A DNA stretch of 64,000 nucleotides, from positions 428,744 through 492,743 of the forward strand of contig NZ_CP029077.1 of NCBI RefSeq assembly GCF_007993655.1, in the 5' to 3' direction. Made by a program: the position numbers and the translations under genes. This document shows positions 46,940 to 55,547 of this stretch, piece after piece. The notes under the pieces are model-generated. The model did no database searches. It was given only the letters and a program-made list of their open reading frames with translations, and was not told the DNA's origin. Within the stretch, counting starts at the first letter, position 1, and each line of letters begins with the position of its first letter. This stretch comes from Candidatus Deianiraea vastatrix. GTDB taxonomy: Bacteria; Pseudomonadota; Alphaproteobacteria; Rickettsiales; Deianiraeaceae.

Positions 46940-46967
46940 AGAGTAAAATAAAAACTTTATTTTGCAA
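46940..46967 (-). promoter_or_regulatory. possible fabZ-lpxA promoter
   Basis: Minus strand: TTGCAA (46962-46967), 16-bp spacer, TACTCT (46940-46945). Confidence 0.4.
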
Positions 46968-47000
46968 GTTTTTTCTTGATTTTTATTTTATTTGTTTTAA

Positions 47001-47768
47001 ATGCTAGGAAAATATAGTTTCGTGTTTATGAGATACGCTCACATTTACAAAATTACAGCGATGTATAATATATTCAAGCTATCGGAATCTGACATCGAGC
47101 CTTTGCAAAAAGCAATTCGCAAGGTTATGGAGGAAAACGGCATTAAGGGAACAATGCTACTTGGCGTAAACGAGGGAATTAACGGAACAATAGCAGGTCT
47201 TCCAGAATCTATCGATAAATTTTACGAATTTATTCGCTCAAATCCTTTAATTAGCAATACAGAATGGAAAGAATCTTGGTACGACAGAAACCCATTTGAA
47301 AAAATCAAGGTTAAAATCAAAAAAGAAACGGTTACAATGCGTTGCGATGCAAATTTTGACTTCACTGGTAAGAAAGGACCTTATGTAAAACCTGAAGATT
47401 GGGACGAATTTATCTCTCGTGATGATGTGGTTATTTTAGACACTCGTAACGATTATGAGTTTCACATCGGACACTTCGTTGGATCTGTTAATCCTGAAAT
47501 TGATGCTTTCCGAGATCTTCCAAAATGGCTTGAAGACAACAAACATTTATACGAAGGTAAAAAACTTGCAACATTTTGCACAGGTGGCATGAGATGCGAA
47601 AAGCTGACAGCTTGGATGGTTCAAGATTTTTACGAAGAAACCTATCATTTAGAGGGTGGAATTTTAAATTATTTTGAAAAAACTAGGAATAAAAACAAAA
47701 AATGGAAAGGCTATTGCTTTGTTTTTGATAACAGAATTGCAGTTGACGAAAATCTTGAGGCGATTTAG
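47001..47768 (+). CDS. trhO: tRNA uridine(34) hydroxylase, rhodanese-like (TrhO)
   Basis: TrhO makes 5-hydroxyuridine at U34 of tRNAs. 255 residues: an N-terminal domain with GTMLLGVNEGINGTIAGLPESI (family hallmark) and a rhodanese domain with the catalytic loop CTGGMRCEKLTAW, preceded by ILDTRNDYEFHIGHF. The C-terminal Cys-rich tail of longer homologues is absent, as in other short alphaproteobacterial members. The start may be at 47001 or at an internal ATG (47028). It is divergent from fabZ. Confidence 0.92.
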   Translation: MLGKYSFVFMRYAHIYKITAMYNIFKLSESDIEPLQKAIRKVMEENGIKGTMLLGVNEGINGTIAGLPESIDKFYEFIRSNPLISNTEWKESWYDRNPFEKIKVKIKKETVTMRCDANFDFTGKKGPYVKPEDWDEFISRDDVVILDTRNDYEFHIGHFVGSVNPEIDAFRDLPKWLEDNKHLYEGKKLATFCTGGMRCEKLTAWMVQDFYEETYHLEGGILNYFEKTRNKNKKWKGYCFVFDNRIAVDENLEAI

Positions 47769-47795
47769 TTTTAACGAGAATTTTTAATAAATTTT

Positions 47796-48188
47796 GTGGA
47801 CAATAATGGCTATGATGACGAAGAGGTTGAGATTGATCAATTTCAACAGAGGCAGGAGTTTTCAGATATTTCTTCTATTCTAAATTTAGATCAGGCAGAT
47901 GAAATTGTGTATCAAAATAACCGTAATGGCAGCATAGAATCTGCATTTAAATTGTATTACAATAGATATTTAGGTGGCGATACGGAGTATACAAAGGAGA
48001 TGTATACAAGGTTTTTTACAGATGAAAACAATTCACATGTTGTTTTAAAAGTGCTTCGGCAAGATGTTTTTTATAAAACACGAAATGAACTAAAAGATCA
48101 ACTTTATAAAACAAAAACAGAAACGAAAAATAATGGCACACATTTACAACATCTTAAAAAATTTGAAGGTGTAAAAAACATGCGTTAA
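47796..48188 (+). CDS. hypothetical acidic protein
   Basis: 130 residues starting at a GTG, 27 nt after trhO. Not recognised. The N-terminus is acidic and Gln-rich (DDEEVEIDQFQQRQEF); the middle and C-terminus are helical and basic (LKDQLYKTKTETKN). No signal peptide. Probably cotranscribed with trhO. Confidence 0.5.
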   Translation: MDNNGYDDEEVEIDQFQQRQEFSDISSILNLDQADEIVYQNNRNGSIESAFKLYYNRYLGGDTEYTKEMYTRFFTDENNSHVVLKVLRQDVFYKTRNELKDQLYKTKTETKNNGTHLQHLKKFEGVKNMR

Positions 48189-48291
48189 AAATCTCTTGAA
48201 TTTTATTTATTTCTTCGGATATTCTTTACGATGTAACAAGAATATCATTTGAAGTAGATTTAGTGTTTTTATTTATCTTATAATTTTTTTC

Positions 48292-48319
48292 TTGCATAAT
48301 AATTATTTGTAAATATCTA
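48292..48319 (+). promoter_or_regulatory. possible hemA promoter
   Basis: TTGCAT (48292-48297), 16-bp spacer, TATCTA (48314-48319), about 22 nt before ATG 48342. Confidence 0.45.
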
Positions 48320-48341
48320 TGTTGTAACTTTCTTAGCAAAT

Positions 48342-49544
48342 ATGAGCTGTTATCTGGATTTTTTTTGCAAAAATATTGAAGACATAAAGAAACAGGGAAG
48401 ATACAGAGATTTTCGCGTTGTTGAAAAGCAACAAAGCGCCTATCCAATTGCAAAAAATGCCAAAAATGGAAAAGATTTAACTATATGGTGCAGTAATGAC
48501 TACCTTGGAATGAGCGTAAATGCCGATGTAATCGATGCTTTTGTCAAAACCGCTCAAGAAAGCGGCGTTGGAAGCGGCGGAACTCGAAATATATCAGGCA
48601 CAAGCGGGGAAATTGCGACTCTGGAGGCAAAAATTGCCAAATTTCACGGCAAGGAATCGGGGCTTGTTTTTACATCGGGCTATGTCTCAAATCTTGCGTC
48701 TTTATCGGCAATTGTTGCGATAATCCCAGATATTGTAATCTTTTCCGATGAAAAAAATCATGCGTCAATAATCTCCGGAATAAGGCACAACAAGGCAAAA
48801 CGCCACATTTTTGCGCACAATGATGTAAAAAATCTGGAAGATTTAATATCCGAGTATCCAAAAGAAACCCCAAAATTAATAGTATTTGAGGGCGTTTATT
48901 CAATGGATGGCTCAACGCCAAATATTGTCAAAATAGTCGAAATTGCAAAAAAATACAACGCAATGACATACATTGACGAAGTTCACGCAGTAGGGCTTTA
49001 TGGAAAAACTGGAGGCGGAATCGCACAATTTTACGGCATAGAAGACGAAATTGACATAATCGAAGGAACATTTGCAAAGGCATTCGGTGTTATCGGCGGA
49101 TACATAACCGCAAAAGCGGAAATATGCGATGCAATAAGGCTAAATGGCTCAAGTTTTATCTTCACAACATCACTTCCACCTGCAATTTGCGCCGCAATTT
49201 CAAAATCAATTGACATAGCTTCCTCAAGTCTTGGCGACGAGCTTCGAAAAAAGCATTTTACAATCGTGGATTTCATTAAATCAAACCTTGTGTCCATGGG
49301 CATTGAATTTTTGCAAAATGAAAGCATAAATACACACATTATACCAGTAATCATAGGCGATGCGAAAAAAGCTGAGCAAATATCGCACATTTTGCAAGAT
49401 GAATACGGAATTTACGTGCAAAATATTAACTATCCAACCGTTCCAAAAGGAAGCGAACGCCTTCGCATAACCGCCTCTCCACTGCATACAATTGAGATGG
49501 CACGGGGGCTTTGTGATGCGTTGGGCAAGGCTATTAAATTCTAA
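48342..49544 (+). CDS. hemA: 5-aminolevulinate synthase
   Basis: Condenses glycine and succinyl-CoA to 5-aminolevulinate, the first haem step in alphaproteobacteria and mitochondria. 400 residues of the PLP-dependent alpha-oxoamine synthase family. RYRDFRVVEKQ and IWCSNDYLGMSVNADV are typical of ALA synthase; GSGGTRNISGT, VFEGVYSMDGS, TYIDEVHAVGLYG and the PLP lysine in GTFAKAFGVIGGYI follow. The C4 pathway supports an alphaproteobacterial origin. Confidence 0.96.
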   Translation: MSCYLDFFCKNIEDIKKQGRYRDFRVVEKQQSAYPIAKNAKNGKDLTIWCSNDYLGMSVNADVIDAFVKTAQESGVGSGGTRNISGTSGEIATLEAKIAKFHGKESGLVFTSGYVSNLASLSAIVAIIPDIVIFSDEKNHASIISGIRHNKAKRHIFAHNDVKNLEDLISEYPKETPKLIVFEGVYSMDGSTPNIVKIVEIAKKYNAMTYIDEVHAVGLYGKTGGGIAQFYGIEDEIDIIEGTFAKAFGVIGGYITAKAEICDAIRLNGSSFIFTTSLPPAICAAISKSIDIASSSLGDELRKKHFTIVDFIKSNLVSMGIEFLQNESINTHIIPVIIGDAKKAEQISHILQDEYGIYVQNINYPTVPKGSERLRITASPLHTIEMARGLCDALGKAIKF

Positions 49545-49661
49545 TTTAATAAAAATATTGTTGAAATTTCTCTTCGTGATCAAGAGTACTGCCTTTTGAA
49601 AAAATTTCATGATGAAAATGTGATTTGTCAGTAATTATTTGGGAGTTAATTTAAAAACAGC

Positions 49662-49688
49662 TTGACTTTTATATTAGTAATTTATAAT
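49662..49688 (+). promoter_or_regulatory. promoter of the permease gene
   Basis: TTGACT (49662-49667), then TATAAT (49683-49688, spacer 15) overlapping TAATAT (spacer 17). About 25 nt before ATG 49713. Confidence 0.6.
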
Positions 49689-49712
49689 ATCTTGTGATTA
49701 TTTACTTTGCTT

Positions 49713-50660
49713 ATGTTTTTAAAAATAGCCGATTTTGTATTAGAAAATCTTCAAATCCAGCAAGGGACGAAGCTTTATGATGCGCTTCATTTTTTTATAT
49801 ACGATTTCATTAAAATCTTAACAGTTTTGTTTTTGATGATGATTGTTGTCTCATATTTTCGTCATCAAATTGATTTTGAAAAAATGGCTAAATATCTTGA
49901 GAAAAAGTCAAAATTTATGGCTTATTTTTTAGCAAGCTTTCTTGGCGCCGTCACGCCTTTTTGCTCTTGCTCTTCAATTTCGATATTCATTGGCTTTATG
50001 CAGGCAAAAATTCCATTTGGAATTGCAATGTCTTTTTTAATTACATCCCCACTTATTAACGAGGTTGCAGTTGCACTTTTGCTGCCAGTTTTTGGCTTTA
50101 AAATCACACTTATTTACATTCTAACTGGTTTTGGAGTTGGTATATTGGGCGGCATTTTAATGCAAAGATTTTACAATAAAGACCACATTGCGCAAGATAT
50201 ACTTGAAAGACGAGATCTTGGAGATACTCGCAAGCTGAAAAATAGCAAGGAAAATCACTTTCAATATGCTTTAAATTATGCGATTTCAACAATTGAATCT
50301 ATATGGATTTATGTTGCAATAGGGGTTGGCGTTGGTGCATTTTTGCATGGATATATTCCAAGAGAGTTTTTTATTAATCACTTTAGTGCAAATAATATTT
50401 TTACAGTTCCAATCGCTGTTTTATCAGGCATACCGCTTTACATGAATGCAACAGGTGTTATTCCATTTGCACAGGTTTTATTTGAAAAAGGCGTTCCAAT
50501 TGGAACGGTTTTGGTCGTCATGATGAGCATAGTTGGCGTATCTCTTCCAGAGCTTATGATGTTAAAAAGGGTGTTTAAAATGAAAATGATAGTAAAATTT
50601 ACTTTATTTTTGCTTTTTTCCTTTATTATTCTTGGGTATTTATATAACATTATTTTTTAG
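49713..50660 (+). CDS. permease of the ArsP/DUF318 type
   Basis: About 315 residues with 8-10 membrane helices. The helix pair around LGAVTPFCSCSSISIFIGF with the CxC motif, and later IAVLSGIPLYMNATGVIPFAQ, are signatures of the two-domain DUF318 permeases, which include ArsP exporters of organoarsenicals and homologues of unknown substrate. I chose ATG 49713; a TTG two codons earlier is in frame. No metalloregulator or redox partner is adjacent, so the substrate is open. Confidence 0.85.
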   Translation: MFLKIADFVLENLQIQQGTKLYDALHFFIYDFIKILTVLFLMMIVVSYFRHQIDFEKMAKYLEKKSKFMAYFLASFLGAVTPFCSCSSISIFIGFMQAKIPFGIAMSFLITSPLINEVAVALLLPVFGFKITLIYILTGFGVGILGGILMQRFYNKDHIAQDILERRDLGDTRKLKNSKENHFQYALNYAISTIESIWIYVAIGVGVGAFLHGYIPREFFINHFSANNIFTVPIAVLSGIPLYMNATGVIPFAQVLFEKGVPIGTVLVVMMSIVGVSLPELMMLKRVFKMKMIVKFTLFLLFSFIILGYLYNIIF

Positions 50661-50683
50661 TCATTTTTAATGCAAAATCGATA

Positions 50684-50717
50684 AACGGAAGACAAACCAG
50701 TAGATAAGCCTTCCGTT
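50684..50717. terminator. hairpin between converging permease and ilvC genes
   Basis: Inverted repeat AACGGAAG (50684-50691) / CTTCCGTT (50710-50717) with an 18-nt loop. It sits between two converging genes and could end both transcripts, but neither side has a good T run. Confidence 0.4.
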
Positions 50718-50731
50718 ATGCAAAATGTTTC

Positions 50732-51806
<1,075 letters not shown>

Positions 51807-51817
51807 GAATTAATCTT

Positions 51818-52252
51818 TTATAATTTTTCGACTGTAACGATTCGTTCATTAAATTCATTGCATGTAATGTCAATTTCTATATAGCTTTTTGCGATTTTTT
51901 TAATGTGATTTTCGATAATTTGTGGCCATTCGATTAGCATAGTATTGCCGATTTCATCAAAAAGCCCAATTTCGTAGATTTCATCGATGTTTTTAATGCG
52001 ATATAGGTCGTAATGTAAGATTTTATCACCATTTTTTGAAAAATACTCGTTGCAGATTGAAAAAGTTGGGCTGTCTATTGCGTCTTGCGAGATTTCACAC
52101 AGTTTTGAGATTAAGCATTTTGCAAAAAAAGTTTTACCTGCGCCAAGATCTCCTTTGAGAAAAATAACTGAATTTTGGCATATTTCGGAAATTTTTTCAC
52201 TAATGCTTGACATTTCATCTTTTGTTGTTATAGTGAACTTAATTTTGCTCAT
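51818..52252 (-). CDS. tsaE: tRNA threonylcarbamoyladenosine biosynthesis ATPase TsaE
   Basis: TsaE is the small ATPase of the TsaBDE complex making t6A37 in tRNA. From ATG 52252 it is 144 residues. Walker A GDLGAGKT (34-41) is followed by the family switch region DSPTFSICNEY and HYDLYRIKNIDEIYEIGLFDE, then MLIEWPQII. The ATG lies 6 bp from the divergent rlmE start. Its promoter is inside rlmE. Confidence 0.95.
   Translation of the reverse strand: MSKIKFTITTKDEMSSISEKISEICQNSVIFLKGDLGAGKTFFAKCLISKLCEISQDAIDSPTFSICNEYFSKNGDKILHYDLYRIKNIDEIYEIGLFDEIGNTMLIEWPQIIENHIKKIAKSYIEIDITCNEFNERIVTVEKL
52207..52234 (+). promoter_or_regulatory. rlmE promoter inside tsaE coding sequence
   Basis: TTGACA (52207-52212), 16-bp spacer, TATAGT (52229-52234). 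Predicted transcription start near 52241, so the leader covers the tsaE start codon in antisense. Confidence 0.7.
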
Positions 52253-52258
52253 ATCAAA

Positions 52259-53041
52259 ATGATAGAAAAATATAAAAAAGACGCACAAACTCGGGCAAAA
52301 AGAACTATATCTGGGGTTAATTTGAAAGTCAAGAGTGAAAAAAAGAAAAAAGAAAATATCAGCAACATTCGTGCAATTCGATCCAAAAAAACTGTTAATA
52401 TTGAAAATAAAAAGTTAAAAGATTCATCAAAACAGTGGTTGCTTCGTCATATTAATGATAGATTTGTTGCGGCGGCAAAAAAAGACGGCTATATCTCAAG
52501 GGCTGCGTATAAAATTATCGAAATAGCAGAGAAATTCAAGGTTTTTGATAAACAAAATACAATAAATATCGTAGATCTTGGGGCTGCGCCAGGAAGTTGG
52601 TCTGAAGTTATTATTCGTCACTTTGGTGATAAAATAAATCTCGTAATGGTTGATTTACTTGAATTAAAAACCAAAATTGAAGGTGAAAATGTTCATTTTA
52701 TTCAAGGTGACTTTACAGATATAAAAATTCAAGATGAAATAATATCTTATTTTAATGAAAAAAAGATTGATTTAATTTTAAGCGATATAGCGGCAAATAT
52801 CTCTGGTATTTCATCAATGGATAGCTTAATTATGGAAAATATATTAGATAATATAATATCTTTTACAAAATTGCATCTTAAAAGCAAAGGAAATCTTGTA
52901 TTTAAAGGCTTTCATGACTGCGTTTCAAGTGATTTAATGAAAAACTTACGTTCGCTTTTTAAAACGGTTAAAATTTTTAAGCCTGAAGCCTCTCGTCAGT
53001 CATCATCTGAAATTTATGTTGTTTGCATAAACTTAAAATAA
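52259..53041 (+). CDS. rlmE: 23S rRNA 2'-O-methyltransferase (RlmE/FtsJ)
   Basis: Methylates U2552 in the A loop of 23S rRNA. 260 residues: a basic N-terminal extension of about 55 residues, then the FtsJ fold. SAM motif VDLGAAPGSWSEVI; catalytic K-D-K-E tetrad in DGYISRAAYK, LILSDIAANISG, NLVFKGF and the final SSEIYVV. The extension is longer than E. coli but resembles other Rickettsiales members. Divergent from tsaE with only 6 bp between start codons. Confidence 0.95.
   Translation: MIEKYKKDAQTRAKRTISGVNLKVKSEKKKKENISNIRAIRSKKTVNIENKKLKDSSKQWLLRHINDRFVAAAKKDGYISRAAYKIIEIAEKFKVFDKQNTINIVDLGAAPGSWSEVIIRHFGDKINLVMVDLLELKTKIEGENVHFIQGDFTDIKIQDEIISYFNEKKIDLILSDIAANISGISSMDSLIMENILDNIISFTKLHLKSKGNLVFKGFHDCVSSDLMKNLRSLFKTVKIFKPEASRQSSSEIYVVCINLK
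52304..52332 (-). promoter_or_regulatory. tsaE promoter inside rlmE coding sequence
   Basis: Minus strand: TTGACT (52327-52332), 17-bp spacer, TATAGT (52304-52309). Predicted start near 52297. Together with the rlmE promoter the two transcripts overlap by about 55 nt at their 5' ends. Confidence 0.65.
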
Positions 53042-53049
53042 CACAATTT

Positions 53050-53080
53050 ATGTGCCAGACTTGATATAAATCTGACACAT
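53050..53080. terminator. hairpin between converging rlmE and metalloprotease genes
   Basis: ATGTG-C-CAGA and TCTG-A-CACAT form a 9-bp stem with one mismatch; no clear T tract on either side. Possible shared terminator. Confidence 0.4.
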
Positions 53081-53105
53081 ATTAAATGTAAATAACATTA
53101 TAAAA

Positions 53106-54197
53106 TTAGAGATCTGCGTATATTATATTCTTTTCTCTTTCTTCTAACTCTTTTTTTGTAAATCCTTGCTTTTTTAACACTTCATGCTTCCCTCTATCGT
53201 CATCATTTGTAAGACTTATTGCACTTTGTACTGCTTCCGCAATTATTGGATTAATTTCTATTATTTCTCTGCATTGTGGCGGTATTTTCTTTCCTTCGCT
53301 CCACCCATTCTCAAATAATGATCCTGCCAAAAACGCCTCTTTTTCTATTGGATGTTGATGTTCTGGATATTTTTTCTCAAGATTATCAATAAGTCTGCTT
53401 TGCAACCTATGATCTAAAGTGTTAAAACAGTCATTTATAATTTTTTCATCCGAAAATTGCGATCTTTCCCCATGCAATATATTTTCTTCACATCCATATT
53501 CTTTCCATGATTGTTGAAAATGTTTAAGTTCGTGAATCAAGACAGCGTATAGCCTATCATAATAATTTAATTCTTTTATATTGTCTGGGTAAATGTGTAA
53601 TGTTTTGTTATCAACGGAACAAACTATATTCCTTACTACATTCCGTCTAATTCCAAAACGAACACCATCCCAACATTCATCTTGTGTAATTTCTATTACA
53701 TACTCACCAGAGCAGGCTTTCATTATATTTTCTATTCCAAAGTCAAATGTGCAGCCATTGCTCTTATCATCAATTGATGTAACGCAATGGGAAAATTGTT
53801 CCGCCAATTGAGGGTCTTGTTGTGCAATCATGTCTACGGCATGTTGAAATCTATGATCATCACGAACACCTTCTGCTTTAACGCCGCAACCTACTGTGGC
53901 AAATATAACCATCATAAATATAACTGCATCTTTGAGTGATTTTATCTGCAAATTTGGCATATTTGAAGAAGTGCTTGCAATGTTAAATAAATTTGCAACT
54001 GCTAATATTGTTTCAGCTTGCTCTTTATCGCATGGAATATCTTTTAATAAATTAAGCCGTTTAGAAATTTCATCTTTTTTTTGTTTATCTATTTTTTTTA
54101 AAAATGCCTCGTTCCCTTCACCAATCTTAGATGTATTTCTTTGATTAGTGGCGTAATTTGAACTTCCTGACTGTCTTAAAGTGTGTTTGTTTTTCAT
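53106..54197 (-). CDS. putative zinc metallopeptidase, lineage-specific
   Basis: 363 residues. A zincin motif HELKH (222-226) lies in DRLYAVLIHELKHFQQSW, followed by IEKEAFLAGSLFE, where the Glu could be the third ligand as in gluzincin-like and DUF6782-type proteins. The N-terminal 80 residues are polar; a hydrophobic segment (DAVIFMMVIFATVGCGVKAEG, 90-110) could anchor it or act as an internal export signal. Eight or more cysteines lie in the C-terminal two thirds, suggesting disulfides and therefore an extracytoplasmic location. It has a consensus-perfect promoter. Confidence 0.65.
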   Translation of the reverse strand: MKNKHTLRQSGSSNYATNQRNTSKIGEGNEAFLKKIDKQKKDEISKRLNLLKDIPCDKEQAETILAVANLFNIASTSSNMPNLQIKSLKDAVIFMMVIFATVGCGVKAEGVRDDHRFQHAVDMIAQQDPQLAEQFSHCVTSIDDKSNGCTFDFGIENIMKACSGEYVIEITQDECWDGVRFGIRRNVVRNIVCSVDNKTLHIYPDNIKELNYYDRLYAVLIHELKHFQQSWKEYGCEENILHGERSQFSDEKIINDCFNTLDHRLQSRLIDNLEKKYPEHQHPIEKEAFLAGSLFENGWSEGKKIPPQCREIIEINPIIAEAVQSAISLTNDDDRGKHEVLKKQGFTKKELEEREKNIIYADL

Positions 54198-54220
54198 AAT
54201 AATAAAAAAATAATTTTACT

Positions 54221-54249
54221 ATTATACAATAAATTGCATCAAATGTCAA
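54221..54249 (-). promoter_or_regulatory. consensus-perfect promoter of the metallopeptidase gene
   Basis: Minus strand: TTGACA (54244-54249), 17-bp spacer, TATAAT (54221-54226), both exact consensus; A/T-only leader of about 18 nt. Confidence 0.88.
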
Positions 54250-54270
54250 TTTAATAGTTGTATATTGATA

Positions 54271-55437
54271 TTACACATTTTTCAAGTGCAAAAATTTCCT
54301 TCTATACATTAAAATGCCACTTGGAATAATTATAAGCAACATAAAGCACATTACAAACGCGGTTGAGGTAAAATTACTTGTATAAAAATAACTTGCAATT
54401 TGAGTTGCAATTGACCCTGTGACAAATCTTACAACTATTCCAATAGTGCCGATTTTTGCTTTTGCATCAGGCATTTTGTCAAGTGAATGCAGGTAAAATT
54501 CGTTTGCTGGAATGATAAATCCTGATATCGTAAAGCAAAAAACCGCAGTAATTATAACGGGGCTTGCAAAATGTGGGAAAAGCGCTAAAAATAATAGCAT
54601 CAGACCTCCAAAACACAAGATAGATAGGCTTATTTTAATAATATTTTGTATCTTAATGAATTTCGTCAAGTGCCCAAGGAATATATTTCCAAGACCCCAA
54701 GTCATAGCTCCGAAACCTGCGTAAAATCCAAGTTTTTCCTGACTTACTCCCATTTCATTTACAAATACAAGCGGAATCATCGTAATATATGGTAAATATA
54801 TGGTGCAATTATTAAAAATCGTCGGAAGCATCGCATCTTTTGACTTTAAAATCGGTAAATATCCACCAATATTATCGGTATTTTCAGACTTTATATCATC
54901 ATATTTTAAAATAAAATGCGTTATAAACACAGCAATTACGCTTAAAAATAGCATTAATTTAAAGCTTCCATTTGCTCCAAATAAAATCGTTGCAAAGCTT
55001 CCAATACTTGGTGCAAAGCCAACTGCAAAGGCAAAAGCTGCATTAAAATAGCCTATAATCTTTAACCTCTGAGCTCCATCTTTGACAGATTCAATAAACA
55101 TAGGATAGCAAACAACAACAGGGCCAGACATTCCAAGCCCTTGAATTATTCGCCCTAAAATTAAAATTGGATAACTATTTGCAATGACAGTGACTAAACT
55201 GCCAATTGATAAAATTATAAAACCATATAGCATAGTCTTCTTTTTTCCGTATTTATCACCAATAATTCCGGCAAAAATTGCACCAATGCAATGGGCCAAA
55301 ACATTTGCGCCAAAAAGCCACTCAACTTCAAACTCACTCAAATTAAAATAGGACTTAATTATTGGAAACGCTGGAACGCAAATTTCTATTTCCGCCTCGG
55401 CAATAAATAGCAAAACAAGATATATTAAAAGTTTCAT
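54271..55437 (-). CDS. MFS exporter of the Bcr/CflA type
   Basis: A 12-helix proton-driven exporter, 388 residues from ATG 55437 (MKLLIYLVLLF). Bcr/CflA features: first helix ending EICVPAFPIIKSYFNLSE (usual DMYLPALP), motif A as GIIGDKYGKKKTMLYG, and RIIQGLGMSGPVVVCYPMF. Substrate unknown; relatives export drugs or metabolites. The longer in-frame start at 55530 is unlikely because that extension contains the -35 and -10 boxes. Confidence 0.9.
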   Translation of the reverse strand: MKLLIYLVLLFIAEAEIEICVPAFPIIKSYFNLSEFEVEWLFGANVLAHCIGAIFAGIIGDKYGKKKTMLYGFIILSIGSLVTVIANSYPILILGRIIQGLGMSGPVVVCYPMFIESVKDGAQRLKIIGYFNAAFAFAVGFAPSIGSFATILFGANGSFKLMLFLSVIAVFITHFILKYDDIKSENTDNIGGYLPILKSKDAMLPTIFNNCTIYLPYITMIPLVFVNEMGVSQEKLGFYAGFGAMTWGLGNIFLGHLTKFIKIQNIIKISLSILCFGGLMLLFLALFPHFASPVIITAVFCFTISGFIIPANEFYLHSLDKMPDAKAKIGTIGIVVRFVTGSIATQIASYFYTSNFTSTAFVMCFMLLIIIPSGILMYRRKFLHLKNV

Positions 55438-55481
55438 ATATGATTTTCTATTAAAGAATTTTTGGTATCTTTTTAATACAT

Positions 55482-55509
55482 TATCTAAAAGAGATTTTTT
55501 TAAAGTCAA
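55482..55509 (-). promoter_or_regulatory. MFS gene promoter
   Basis: Minus strand: TTGACT (55504-55509), 16-bp spacer, TAGATA (55482-55487). It lies within the apparent 5' extension of the gene, supporting the start at 55437. Confidence 0.6.
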
Positions 55510-55547
55510 GAACTCTTGCCACCAACTCAAAACACCAAAACCCCCAT

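Noticed and set aside
55438-55530. N-terminal extension of the MFS exporter (MSWWQEFLTLKK...)
   Set aside because: The extension is encoded by a promoter (TTGACT-16-TAGATA) and the first membrane helix starts directly at the ATG 55437.
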